Part shown: one piece after another, positions 21,230 to 32,383 of the stretch
Position numbering within the stretch: the first letter of the stretch is position 1
Layout of the letters: the number at the start of each line of letters is the position of its first letter
Source: Agrypnia vestita
Lineage: Eukaryota; Arthropoda; Insecta; Trichoptera; Phryganeidae
Reading direction: 5' to 3'
NCBI GenBank assembly: GCA_016648135.1
Contig: JADDOH010002325.1
Span: forward strand, 143,067-207,066
Length of the DNA stretch: 64,000 bases
Position numbers and translations under genes: made by a program
The notes under the pieces: generated by a model
What the model was told of the DNA's origin: nothing
What the model saw: only the letters and a program-made list of their open reading frames with translations
Database searches by the model: none

Positions 21230-21525
21230 CACCTATCTTCGCCCTCTATCTTGAGATATATTCGCAGTCTGGAACTGTTCCAACAGCGTTTTTTCAGAGG
21301 CATATTGCAACTTCACTGGAGTGATCCTATCAGCAATATGGCAGTTCTATAGCGTTCAGACTGCAAACCTTTCGAGGACCGAATAATTAAGGGCAGACTG
21401 CGATGTACCATATACATAATACGTATGAAAGACCATAGAATGCCTACGTGAGTACAATACGATGAAGTCCACGGTAAGTGTAAGGTTGGCGGACAAAATA
21501 AGCATTTCAAGGATTGCTTGGTCCT
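21230..21525 (+). pseudogene. LINE polymerase C-terminal remnant
   Basis: Reads LELFQQRFFRGILQLHWSDP then ISNMAVL, a stop, and further EDRIIKGRLRCTIYIIRMKD, HRMP, GGQNKHFKDCL. This is the standard order of a jockey/CR1-like ORF2 tail (LE.FHQRCLR.IL.I.W.D..SN..VL ... LRW.GH..RM.D.R.PK ... GG..KRFKD). Interrupted by stops; dead. It runs directly into a mariner fragment at about 21525. Confidence 0.8.
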
Positions 21526-21527
21526 TG

Positions 21528-21838
21528 CTTACGCTGACGGTTTTCTTTAATTCCTATGGGATTGTGCATTACGAGTAAGCCTTACAAGGCACAAATTTTG
21601 CCGAAAAATGCTGCCAGGAGTTCATTCGTTGCCTTCGTAATTCTCTGCAATGCAAATTACCGGACATGTGGGCAGCGACAAGTTGGCAATTCCATCGCGT
21701 TAATGCTCCCGCCTAATCTCAGCATCTAATTCAGGCTTTCCTGGCCAACACAGCGTTCTCCTGATTCGTCAGATTTCCTACTCTCCCGATACGGTCGCGT
21801 GTCATTTTTGGCTATTCCTTAAATATTATTCTATTCCA
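21528..21838 (+). pseudogene. mariner-type transposase fragment
   Basis: Conceptual translation gives LTVFFNSYGIVHYE, a stop, then CLRNSLQCKLPDMWAATSWQ, FHRVNAPA, FLANTAF and, after a +1 shift, YSPDTVACHFWLF. These match in order the mariner landmarks LTVFFD..GIVH.E, RPE.W....W..HHDNAPAH, FLA and PYSPDLAP.DF. The second catalytic aspartate of HxDNAPAH is replaced by valine, while the third (YSPD) is kept. The spacing between them is several codons short of D34D. Several stops; N-terminal DNA-binding domain and ITRs not seen. A dead fragment. Confidence 0.85.
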
Positions 21839-21908
21839 AAAGTCCAGAAGTGTTTCTAACAATAGCGGGACCGCTTGGAGAAGTGTGTACATTACCAAAG
21901 AAACTAGA

Positions 21909-22010
21909 TTAGAATTTGTATGTAAAGTTTGCATAAGTGTGTTTCTGCCCTAATTAGAAGAAGATTATAGTTTGTATGTAAAGTTTGCACGAGAAGGTGT
22001 GTTTCTGCCC
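21909..22010. repeat. Direct repeat of about 42 bp, two copies
   Basis: TTTGTATGTAAAGTTTGCA followed by a GTGTGTTTCTGCCC segment appears at about 21915-21950 and about 21970-22010, with a small indel (ATAA versus CGAGAAG). Lies at the 3' side of the mariner fragment. Confidence 0.75.
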
Positions 22011-23380
22011 ACCAAAAGATCGACATTTTTAGAACACATAAATTTCTACTAATTTTGTATGCAGAGCATATGTCATTGTCTGCTTATAAGTTGGAGATAT
22101 TGTTTATTATAAATTTAAAAACTTAATTTGCTGCAGATATATTCCTCCATGAGATCACAAGTTTCATTTAGATTTCATTATTCACACTTTCAATACAAGG
22201 GTACATAAGTTCAATTAAAGTTTTAATTTTATGTGACTTTCTACATAACTAGGTTAAATTATTTTCTAGGATATCTGCTTCATAAACAACATCGATCAAA
22301 GATATTTATATCACTATTTATTGTTGACGTTGCGATTTCTCATCGCAGCGAAAAATTCTAATTCTAAAAAATAATTTTTTTTTTTCTGTTCGTAGCTACT
22401 AGCATATTTACTTAAAACAAATTTTCTTAAATTGAACATTGAAAGAAAAATGTATTTAAATAATTCATTTTATATTCAACGCTCGAGTAAGTTATCTGGC
22501 TTTTCTGTCTTTTTTGTTTTTTAACCCAGTTTTTGAGAAACGGATAAACAAATCCCTTTTCATTTATAACCCTTCTTTCTACACAATTAGGTTTTCCTAA
22601 ATGTCTCCGGCTTGGAAATTTCACAAAATAAACGATTTTAGGAATATGTGGGAAAGACAAATACGATTTCGGTTAAAACAACATATGAATTTGAGTTATA
22701 AACACACAAACAAACCAAAACAAACTACCAAATGTATTAGCCTACACAAATGGTTGGGAAATATTTGAATAGATTTGTACCAATATAACTAGTCAGAATG
22801 TACGATGTTTAACTTATATTTACAGCAGTTTAAGGTAAACTGTCTGTATTCACGAACTATAAAATATTTCAATAAACTAAATGATTTATTTCCAATTCAC
22901 CACAGGAAATTAATTAATCATCATCCTTATAATATCAATTATAATCTTCAAATTTGAAGATGATGAAGATTTTAAGATATTTATTTTCTCCAGGATTCGC
23001 GACCTGGGCAAAATGGATTTCTTAATGTCGTTTAGATCCTTGTAGTGATCTTCTGCGCAGTTTTCTCCTCTTCTTGTAACTTTATCACTGTGTGCTTCTT
23101 CAGAATTTCCTCATTATTATAATTTCTATACCTTTTTTTGTAATTTAAAAAAATAATTATATAAAATAATAGAGATGCGTATACGAAATATGTATCCCAT
23201 CAAAGTTCTTAACATTTTAATTTATTAAGTGTGTGATTATCATCATGTCATCAAGAAAAATGTACCATGAGAAATACAACTAACTGGCTGATGTAGAATG
23301 AAGTTCAAACCTGTAATCACTGGAAATATAGGCAAGTGATTATTTCTTCTTCATACACAGCAAAATTATTCTGTATATAA
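22010..23380. other. AT-rich sequence, no gene recognised
   Basis: Only chance ORFs (for example 22427-22660 minus). At 23160-23215 a minus-strand S1 SINE tail (AATAGAGATGCG, TGTATCCCATCAAAGTTCTT) may be present. Confidence 0.4.
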
Positions 23381-23392
23381 TTATAATTTAAA

Positions 23393-23468
23393 GAATTAAA
23401 CTTTGTTTTCGCCGCTTTTTTTGTTATTGAAAAAAGTGGTGTAAACAAAGTTTAATTCTATAAATTAT
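23393..23468. repeat. Foldback family P, minimal terminal hairpin
   Basis: TTATAATTTAAAGAATTAAA, CTTTGTTTTCGCCGCTTTTT is mirrored by AAAAAAGTGGTGTAAACAAA, GTTTAATTCTATAAATTATA. The central arm words match the outer ends (CACTTTGTTTTCACCACTTT) of the 550-bp palindrome at 19592-20141, so this looks like a deletion derivative keeping only termini. Confidence 0.75.
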
Positions 23469-23479
23469 AAGTGATTATT

Positions 23480-24880
23480 AATTACTTATACAATTAGGTA
23501 TTATTATTTTTCAATCCAATTATGTGACATTTAATACTTTCCTTAGATAACTCATTGCATCAACATTGATTTTTAATTTCATTATCTCCATGACGATCCA
23601 TGTTAAGTGACTACAGTAATATCTATTATATAGTAAAGTAAACCTATACTTAAAAGTATAGTATGTTTAGTTTTGACATTAAGCGCGATTTTGTTTATGG
23701 CCGTACTTTAAAGTGGACATTTCACACCACTATATTCATGTATATTTTAGTTATGTTATAATTTTATACTAAATACTGCTATTAGTGTTTCACGTATGCT
23801 AGTAAGCAGCTTATGTTAGTCAATAAAATATAATCCCACCTTGTAAGTGTACCACTTCTTATTGGTCAATGTGCTGTATGCACTGCAGTTTAAAACCACA
23901 AGGGGAATTAAATATGTACATTTTCAGTGGCTATGGGGTCTTCTGTGCATAAATGATGGAAATCCTTGGCCTACTTCCTCGCTCGACCAAGGCGCCCCTG
24001 GAGGGTGCAACTTCCGGATCGGAGGTGGGGGAACGGCCAATACACGATATTGGTAAGCTGCGAATATAACAAATATGCAGTTGTAGAACAGTGGCAGCAA
24101 GTTTAATTGGACATAATTGGCACCCCTGACATGATCAATATGATCAGACTCTACGATGCTTACACAAACATATTTTTTAAATATAATTTACTGGCGTGTC
24201 ACCCAGTAAAAGGGTGTTATTACTAATAATCAAAGAACATGCCCATTCAAGTTCATAGAAAATTTTGATATACAACACTTGCAAGCAAATACATGTTATG
24301 CGCATTTATTTATCACCAATGTCACTGAATAAGCATTAAATCTCTTATTTTTCATTCGAAAATCTTCCACTTTCATCTAGAAATTCTGATTCACGTCGAT
24401 TGGACCACTCTGATTACTATCGAACACTTCTCACACGTCGGTAGTTGCAATATCGTTGGCCAATATCCACCCGTCGTTAACTTATATACATTTTTGAGTT
24501 TCTAATAGTTTATTCCTGACCATTTCAAATGTACTGTAAAATTTTCGATTACGTGTAAGCTTTTTATCATCATCGACGTACCAATTGCAAAATCGGAATC
24601 CCACAGAAGAATTGAGAAAACGTTGTGACTGGCACAGCCGGTCAAGACATCACAAATATCATATAATTAATTGAGTTATACATAACAAAGATGATGAGAA
24701 AATATTAACAATAAAATAATCACTGAGCAAATACCGTTAGCGACTTAAATTCCCAAAAAATACGTCTGCCAATTGTGCATGCTCTTTAACTAGTATTAAA
24801 TTTATATTAAAAGTAAAGTATTTTTGATTAATAGTTATGGATTTATAACAAGGAAATAAGGCTTGTGAACGGGTATTTCT
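23480..24880. other. AT-rich sequence, no gene recognised
   Basis: A short hairpin lies near 23640-23665 (CCTATACTTAAAAGTATAGT). The ORF at 23847-24056 lacks any domain. Nothing else supported. Confidence 0.4.
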
Positions 24881-24889
24881 TGACGGTAC

Positions 24890-25330
24890 TTGGAATGAAA
24901 TGGACGATTAAAGCGAAAGGGGGCGTTATTTTCGCTGTTTAAGTAAAACTTTTAAATACGTCCATCAAAGATCACCACTTTGACAGCTCTACGCCCCTGA
25001 AGACGAGCCCGGGTGGTTAATATTCATCAAAGCCCTAGCCATAAAGCTCAAATGACCAATTACAATTCTAATCCTTCCGCTGAAATTTCTCCCGAGATGT
25101 GGAGCCGCCAGCGACGCAGCCTCCTCGTGCTGTGTCACGACCCGCTTAAGGGGACTCGACAAATTCTGGGCGCGGATTTAACTTTTAAATTCCAAATAAT
25201 CCCGTTAATAAAAGCCACCGATCACGATCAAGTCTTTAAGAATATTTCCCAAATAAATCAAAAGTTTCCTTCGGTGACTTTTATTTCATTGGAATCGGGA
25301 AATTCTTGGAGCGCTATGAATTGAAATCTT
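24890..25330. other. GC-balanced unique block, possible conserved non-coding element
   Basis: About 440 bp with base composition unlike its flanks and no repeat copy in the window. It contains TCF/Pangolin-like words (CATCAAAGATC at 24962, CATCAAAG at 25026) and other non-random-looking text. The 103-codon frame at 25013-25324 starts with GTG and has no recognisable domain. Regulatory function is an inference. Confidence 0.35.
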
Positions 25331-25339
25331 TACTCTTAC

Positions 25340-26000
25340 CACAATTTTATTACGAAATTAGAAATTATTTTATTAAATGGAATTTTACATTTTGATTTCG
25401 TTTTGGTAAAAGTAATATTCTTGAGAAAAAAACTGGAAGAGAGGAAAATACTAGAGTACGTAGAAATAAAGAAGATTACGTAATACAAATGATATCATTC
25501 ACATATAATATATTTCCTCAACATATTTTGTACGCGCAATACATTCAAATATGATGCGCTTTACAGTAATTCAACAATAAAATAAGGAGAAAAATATTAT
25601 GTGTTGAACTTAATGATCAGAAAAAGAAGATATTACTAAACTTAATTTCCACCTTAATTTATTTAGAAATCCTTGTTCCACCTTAATTTATTTAGAAAAT
25701 ACAATAATCAAAGAATTCGCTGTGTTTAAAGTGATAATCATACATTTTCAGAAGAGAAAAATGACATTGAATCTTTTTTTTATGTACATGTCAATATTTC
25801 GCACATCCTCAAACCAACATTTTCTGATATGCGAATTATTTTAATTTTAGTGAAAAGATCATATTTTTAAACTAAGTTCATCCCTTCTCTGCAAATGAAC
25901 TTTAGTATCTCTTTTCAGCGGGACCGCTTATTACGATGTTGAATATCTAATTTTGTATTTACTTCTACTAAAAACATAAGGCAGTATTGATTAAAATTGA
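25340..26000. other. AT-rich sequence with a 22-bp direct repeat
   Basis: TCCACCTTAATTTATTTAGA occurs twice near 25648 and 25678. Nothing else recognised. Confidence 0.4.
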
Positions 26001-26009
26001 TCTTAACTC

Positions 26010-26390
26010 ACTAGTATTGTTATGAGATTCTAAAAATCTAGAAGAACCTGGAAGATCTGATTAGTCTGGAATAGTTTAGTAATAACTCGAAGTTAGTCGA
26101 AAACACAGGATTATTCCGGAACACTCGCGAAGTGATAATTGGTATAAAAACGGGAGAGCCACTGCTCCGCAGTACAGATTAGAGTTAACCGCTAGAAACC
26201 ACAGAAATCCAGCGAAACGCATAAAAATGTACCTGCATGGGAAATTTCTAATGACTACAAACGGCGCGCACCAGCGTTTCCAGAGAAAAGTGGAATATTC
26301 TCTAGTAACTAGTGTGAGCTTGAGTGCAAATTACAGAGGAGTGCTCAAGTTAAATATTGTTTGATGTAAGTGTACGATTTCTCATAAGTG
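26010..26390 (+). promoter_or_regulatory. LTR/promoter-like segment with HSE-like sites and TATA box
   Basis: TTCCGGAACACTCGCGAAG (26113-26131) contains TTCnnGAA. About 15 bp downstream is GGTATAAAAACGGGAGAGCC (26140-26159), a good TATA box. A GC-balanced transcribed-looking stretch follows (AGTACAGATTAGAGTTAACC, ..AGTGCAAATTACAGAG). Similar phrases in family L at 11900-12290 and 14830-15300 suggest an LTR or retroelement promoter rather than a host gene promoter. No ORF follows. Confidence 0.4.
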
Positions 26391-26399
26391 GTAAGTGCT

Positions 26400-27690
26400 T
26401 TGTACAGCTTCGATGCTAAGAACATAAAACTTTGATATAATTTTATTATTGCTCTTGAAATTCGTGTGCACATGTTCAGTCATTGTCGATGTTGAAACCG
26501 TGATATATTGTTGAATGATAAAAATTTAATTTACACTTAGATACTCATACTAAGGTACGTGTGGATAATAGGAAACAAACAACTAGACATAATTCCAAGA
26601 TCACGACTCTCATTTTAACGAGCAAAAACATTTCATAACATTTATATTTATAAATGAGCAACATTTATTTATTTAATTTTAAACCTAGTGACCCACTAAT
26701 TCGTTTGGGTTACATGAAATTACTGGAAATGAACTGAAAATTTTCAATTTTAATTGTATTACAATGTGTCTATGAGCAAAAAATGCACGTATAATGTTTT
26801 AGCGGGCAAAGCCTATTAAGAGCAGCAATTACTAAGATATTTTTTAGTTGTTCTTTTCATTTATCATATACATAATATGTACTTTGGCTTCTTTAAAATA
26901 TTTTTTATCTATATACACATTAACTTTTAATATTTAAGCTTTATTTCAATGTTTTCTTTTACACATTAACTACTTTTTTCACAGTAAATGAATTATTTAA
27001 CTTTGCTTTTAAATTTGATGAAAATATTTCATAGATTCTCTGTTTTTAAAAGTAATTACAGAATATTTACATTTTAAATGACAATTAATTAAACAATTTG
27101 TTTATCTTAACACAATATTTTTCTGTTAAAGAGAGCAAACATGCCTCATAAAAATGTTTATAATTATATACCAATTAAATTAAATTTAAATAAATATGAG
27201 AAATTCCTTCAAAGGAATATTTTAAATACCTATGCTCCACAAATAATTAAAAACCATCTCGTTTTTGTTTATTAAATTAACAGTGTTGAGTAAAATAGTA
27301 TCTATCGACGTTCTGTGATAGAATTCAATCGTTATTAGTGATATTGTAGCTTTTATTGAAAATGTTTTACTTTGTCGGTTAATTAAAAAGATTCAATATT
27401 TTGATTGTAAAACAACGTTTTATTGGACCAGAAAAACACGTATTGATCCTAGTTTCAATTTAAAATCAATTACTAACCTTTGATAACTCGCTTTGTCTAC
27501 TTTTTAATATTGTTTTTGAAATATCGTTCCTTAAAATACAATTTTGACTTAAAATAGTCAATTAAATTTTATGATGAAAATTCCTATAATTTTCCCAGCA
27601 AGCTCTACATACTCCAGTTCTCCGAATTATGTTAGAGTTTGAGAGGCAGTGTTCAACATGTACAAAAAAATATATAAAAAGGTTTGTTTC
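26400..27690. other. AT-rich sequence, nothing recognised
   Basis: No ORF of 60 codons on either strand and no repeat copy noticed. Confidence 0.5.
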
Positions 27691-27905
27691 GTTTTGATTT
27701 ATTTAACAGAGAAGAGGGAACCACCACACACCCAGAGCCGTTCTATAAGAAATAGCTCCCATATGGGCCCTACTATTTCGCCACCTATGTTCGGCATTTT
27801 TTAATGCTAAAGTGGCCGAACTCATTGTCCCGCTGACAGTCGTGGAAATTCGAGCGGTACGGGAGACTTCCACACAAAACCTCTTCTCTGCCTCCAAGGC
27901 GTAGG
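27690..27905 (-). repeat. Dispersed repeat family D, copy 2
   Basis: Reverse complement carries GCAGAGAAGAGGTTTTGTGT, CATTAAAAAATGCCGAACAT, AGGTGGCGAAATAGTAGG, CCATATGGGAGCTATTTC and GGTTCCCTCTTCTCTG, aligning over about 200 bp with 15985-16230. A one-base deletion before ACATAGGTGG changes the frame relative to copy 1. The 64-codon minus ORF here is in a different frame from the one open in copy 1. Confidence 0.6.
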
Positions 27906-27909
27906 GATA

Positions 27910-28890
27910 AATGACAATTAGAACATACTAATTATCCGTTAAGTAGGAATTACATCTTACACTTATCCAAGAAATGCTACAGTTCGATTTACTTAACATT
28001 GTTTATTTCGTTTATATCTATTAGAATATCATTAATTTTGATTAATAAATTTCATTTTGTGGATTATCAGAAAATACTAGGCCATTAATCCCCAATCCCC
28101 AACTAATAATATCATTGGCCGTCCGTAACTTCCTAGAATCCAAAAAAAAACTTTTGATTGAACTATTTTTCATGTATCACCACTTTATTTATCTAACCTC
28201 AGTACTTGTTTATGTTAACTTCTTCGCATCACTAAAATCGAAGTACTACTCTTTTCGGTATCCAGACAGGCTTATATTTTTTTTCAGAATCCGAAACCTA
28301 CCCTGAAGTAAGAACGTGACTTTAGAATTTTCCACTATTTTCTAAGCCAAGCGTGACCTGTGAACTCGCTTCTGAAATATGTGTAACATGCGGGGTCACT
28401 TTATAAATGAACGCCGACAGAATTCTCTGATTGTTCTAGTTTTCAGTATGTTAGATGACATAATTTGGATATTTTTATAGAGAGATATGAATTGTTTCAA
28501 CTTCGAAGAATAATATCAATGAAAATACACGTATTTTAATTTTAATAATTATTTAATGCCTATTATAGCATAAAAATATAGGATGATTTCCTATATGCAA
28601 AAATTAAAACAATGTAAAAAAATGATAAAACTAAAAAAAACTCTTTGTAAATGTACAGATCTCTATATATATATATATAAAACAAAATCAATTTAACAAC
28701 TGATAACAGATTTTGGTAGCATGGTTTTGTATTTAAGAAACTTTTTATAGAAGCACATTAATTAAAAAATCTCCGATCTGGCTTCACAATTAGTTAGAAA
28801 AATGTTTGTGTAAATGTCGTCTATTGAATTGTGGCAAATTGCTTCTAATCCCTTTGTATGGGAACCGTGAGATTGTGTTTATATGATAAT
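27910..28890. other. AT-rich sequence, no gene recognised
   Basis: Contains a short (TA)n run at 28663-28680 and chance ORFs only. Confidence 0.4.
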
Positions 28891-28894
28891 AAGG

Positions 28895-28985
28895 ATTATC
28901 ATCATCATCACTCTTGGCTCTATAACCCCTGGTGGGGTCTTGGCTTCCTCAAGAGATTTTCTCCACTCATCTCGTTGTTCACTCA
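28895..28985 (-). pseudogene. LINE ORF2 last codons, copy 1
   Basis: The minus strand reads RDEWRKSLEEAKT, then with a one-base shift ends near a TAG, followed by AGAGCCAAGAGTGATGATGA. The same C-terminus with an intact frame (RDEWRKITKEAKTHQVL stop) is at 63520-63587 on the plus strand. DRDEWR..I..AK.H.GL is a common terminal motif of arthropod LINE ORF2 (family knowledge). Confidence 0.65.
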
Positions 28986-29059
28986 GTTCTTTCCAGTTGT
29001 GTATTTGAAAACTGTGATTCTGGGAGTGTATTTTATTTCTTATTTGTATAAAATAACTT

Positions 29060-29110
29060 TAAACATAAACACCACTTTTTTATTGAAATAAATTCAACAT
29101 GTTTCGAAGC
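29060..29110. repeat. Foldback family P-like arm motif
   Basis: CACCACTTTTTTATTGAAAT, AAATTCAACATGTTTCGAAG resembles the CACCACTTTATTCAATATAC, CATGTTTCGAGAAC arm of the 19592-20141 palindrome. Only one arm is present. Confidence 0.45.
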
Positions 29111-29119
29111 CAATGATAA

Positions 29120-29920
29120 TTATTTTATTTCTATTTACTAAAGGAAAACCTAGCACAAATGTGTAGCTGTTGTACTTCTTTCTATTGTCTGTAATCTCGC
29201 ATTAATATATTTCTTCGTTTTTATGTTCCACGTGATCAAAATATTTCAGTCATCTTTTACAAATATGTACCTTTACAACAAAACGGTCACTTCAAAGAAA
29301 ATTGACACTTAACTTCAGCATAATATATCAGTTTCCTGTTAAATGTCCGTAGTCGTAAGAACATTGTGATATCATAAATGAACTATTAAATTTGAAAGTA
29401 ATATTATATAAATAGTTTGTCGGAATAAATTTTCACGTGTAAGTTTAAATATTGAATTTATATTACAAGAAACACCCACACTATTTATTTATTTATCTGT
29501 TTCAACAGTTACAAAACCTATTACAGTAATTTGATGTTGCACTAATTACCTTATAATATAAAATGAGAAACTAAGTAAATGTAAGTATAAGATAATGAAG
29601 ATAAGAGATGTAAAATACATAGTAAATATAAAATTACATAATAATAAAATATTAAATAACAGAGATAAAAAAAATATTTTGACAAGCTTGAAGAATAACA
29701 TTTCTCTAACAGAAAATAAAATCAAGCTAAGCGCTAAGTTTTGGAACAGACGACAGAAAATGTGTATTATTAAATTATATTAGAAAATTTGTAAATTATA
29801 CTGAAACATACCTAGAGGGAAAAATTTTCAGAATTTGATTTTAATCTACTAACATTTTTCGCTTATTAAAACTACAACATTATACATATTTTTGTAGGTT
29901 TTTCTAAACATATTTTTTTA
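29120..29920. other. AT-rich sequence, no gene recognised
   Basis: Only a chance ORF (29595-29783). Nothing else supported. Confidence 0.4.
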
Positions 29921-29924
29921 AATC

Positions 29925-30010
29925 AAGATATATTTTATAGAAATCCCGTAGAGACGAAGCTAATTGTACGATAAAGTAGGTATAGAAGCTTTTTATTGTA
30001 TATAGAGTTT
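29925..30010 (-). repeat. Foldback family B, inverted half copy
   Basis: TTTATAGAAATCCCGTAGAG then ACGAAGCTAATTGTACGATA, TATAGAAGCTTTTTATTGTA is the reverse complement of the family word order seen at 8735-8800. Confidence 0.55.
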
Positions 30011-30403
30011 AAGAACTGTATCGCTTGTACTGAAATAAAGCCTATAAATTATACTGAGTTATCTATTTAATATGAAATTCTAAGTTAACTGAATTTATCG
30101 TAGGAATGGAATGAAAAATATTTAAATAACAAAATGTTTCTCAATTTTACAAATTCAAAATGCAAGTTTATCTTTAGTCACTGTAATCAATCATAGAGGA
30201 TCAAAATAAAGAAAATTAAACTAATATAACATTACCGGTGACGCTGTCTGGGAATCCAGACAAGGTCAATGTGCAGATAATTTGAAACCCACAAAGTCCT
30301 CGCTTCGGAGACATGCCAACGACATTATTTGATTAATACATTTTTATTTTTGAAGTATATTTTCCTAAGGTGCAATGAGTGTGAAATTTGAGGATCATCC
30401 GAC

Positions 30404-30898
30404 TAGGGAATGCAATCCTGATCCCGCGAGATCGGGATTCTGCGAGATCTCGGGGCATTTTACGAGATCAATCCCGAACCGAAAACACGGACGGAGATTG
30501 ATCAGCATTTTTTATGTTTTGTATGTTTAATTGAATGTAGAGATTATAGTAAGTACTAAAAACTTGTTCATGTCACATTCAAATAATGAAAATAGCTTTG
30601 AATAATATTTGCTGTATTTTATCAACCTAACATTGTAATGAAAACTACTAAGACGTTGACTGATTGAAGCTTGGAAAAACGCCTACAAAAACTTTAATGT
30701 AATGATTAATAATGAATATTTAATTAAAATTGCTGATATAAAAATGCAAGACATTGTCGTTAAATGCTATTCAGCTCTATAAACAAACAAAAAAACACAA
30801 AAGTTTTCGGGATCCCGATCCGTAGAGATCCCGCGGGATTGCAAATTCTAATCTCGAGGGATCCCGAAAGGGACACCGACTCGGGATTGCATTCCCTA
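30404..30898. mobile_element. hAT-type MITE, 495 bp, with perfect 8-bp TSD
   Basis: Starts TAGGGAATGCAATCC and ends GGATTGCATTCCCTA (15-bp perfect TIR). It is flanked on both sides by CATCCGAC (30396-30403 and 30899-30906), the 8-bp target duplication expected for hAT transposons. Both subterminal regions are rich in GATCCCG/CGGGATC words (for example GATCCCGCGAGATCGGG and TTCGGGATCCCGATCC), which could bind a transposase. The centre is AT-rich and non-coding. The perfect TSD indicates a fairly young insertion. Confidence 0.9.
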
Positions 30899-30909
30899 CA
30901 TCCGACCTA

Positions 30910-32375
30910 TTTTCACACCATTAATTCACGACTCACCAATTAAAAGCTAAGATAGGGTTTTCCGAATAACACTTAATCAAGACCTGACCTTTAAGCAAGA
31001 CCTTTTCCGCCATAAAAGTATCAATATAACATACACAATTTTTCGTGTGAAACAGAATAGAAAAGAAAAAAAAAAAATTTAACAAACACAGGTGAGGGGA
31101 CTGAGACACAGTAAAAGTATGTTTCTCTTGCATATATCTAAGTCACATTTATAATGCAGTAAAAATATCTATTCTTGCATAACTAAATCTCTTAGTAAAT
31201 AAAATGTATTTTTTGCAATAATAGGTGTTTCTTTTTATTTTTTTAATTTCATTGCAAACCGTGTCTCTTCAAATAAAAACGTCTTTTTGTAATAAGGCAC
31301 GATATATTTACTAAGATATAATATTTTTAAAAAGTATTTTGTTTGACCTTTTCATATTTTTTCCAAATTTACAAGTTCAAAGTAATTTCTTTAAAACATG
31401 TCAATCGTAAGAACCACGGCATGTACCAAATAATTTCCGTTAGAGTATATATATTTTGGTAGTCTGTGATACAAACTATTAAAAAGATGGATATATGAGG
31501 ATGTTATGAAATGTAAATATAGACATTTTGAAATGTTCTAAAATACTAAAAATAACAAAGTTTTACCATAATAAAAATGACATTGCGTGCTATTATTGCC
31601 AAAAAAAGAGAAAAAATTAACTAATGTTATCGATTAAACCAAAAATATTCAGGTATTAGATACAGGAAATACATTTGATATGAAATAATGTTTTTAACTC
31701 TCGATAAGCTTAAAAAGGACTTTTATGCATGGGCGATTTAAGTTTCCATAATTCACAAAGTTTTGCTCCGAGACCATCCATCATTGGAGTAGGATTGTTT
31801 GTTCTGGCTTTGGGAAAAAACTTGACGTTTATTAAAATAAAAATGATAAATTGTTATGTTAAATTGAATTCGAGAAACTTTTCAATGACAGACTGTTTTT
31901 GACGCAAGTTTTAACGAATGACAAAAAGTGTGTCATTTTTGTTACGAAATTTTTAGCAGCATTAAAAATACTAAGCCCAAATTATTTTGCAAAATGAACA
32001 CACAAATACGAAGCTGAAATAATTTGTGTTTAAAATAAAAGTTACCGTGTTGTTCGAATTTTGCGAAAAAGGAGCAGGAAATGAATAATTGAGTATGACA
32101 GCAGTGCAAATTTTTTTGTCGGTTTAAGTACATGAATTATTTATTTAAACAGACTCATTCCGAATGTACGGAATGAACAAGGGTAGTCTTTTATTAATAT
32201 TTTTAATATAAAAAGCATAAATTTTGTGGTCAGGCATTTTAACAAAATGTTGCTTATGTTAGCAGGTAATCACTTGCTTATATATTTAGTCTTCCGGTTC
32301 CTAGACGTACCCGTCTCTTTGTCAGGGCAACCACTACACAAGCATGTAAAGACACCTTACAAATACATAATTTTT
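30910..32375. other. AT-rich sequence, nothing recognised
   Basis: Chance ORFs only (30933-31133 minus and 31942-32133 minus). No repeat copies noticed. Confidence 0.45.
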
Positions 32376-32383
32376 CACACACT

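Noticed and set aside
25013..25324. 103-codon ORF
   Set aside because: GTG start and no recognised domain; treated as part of a GC-balanced non-coding block until conservation data exist.
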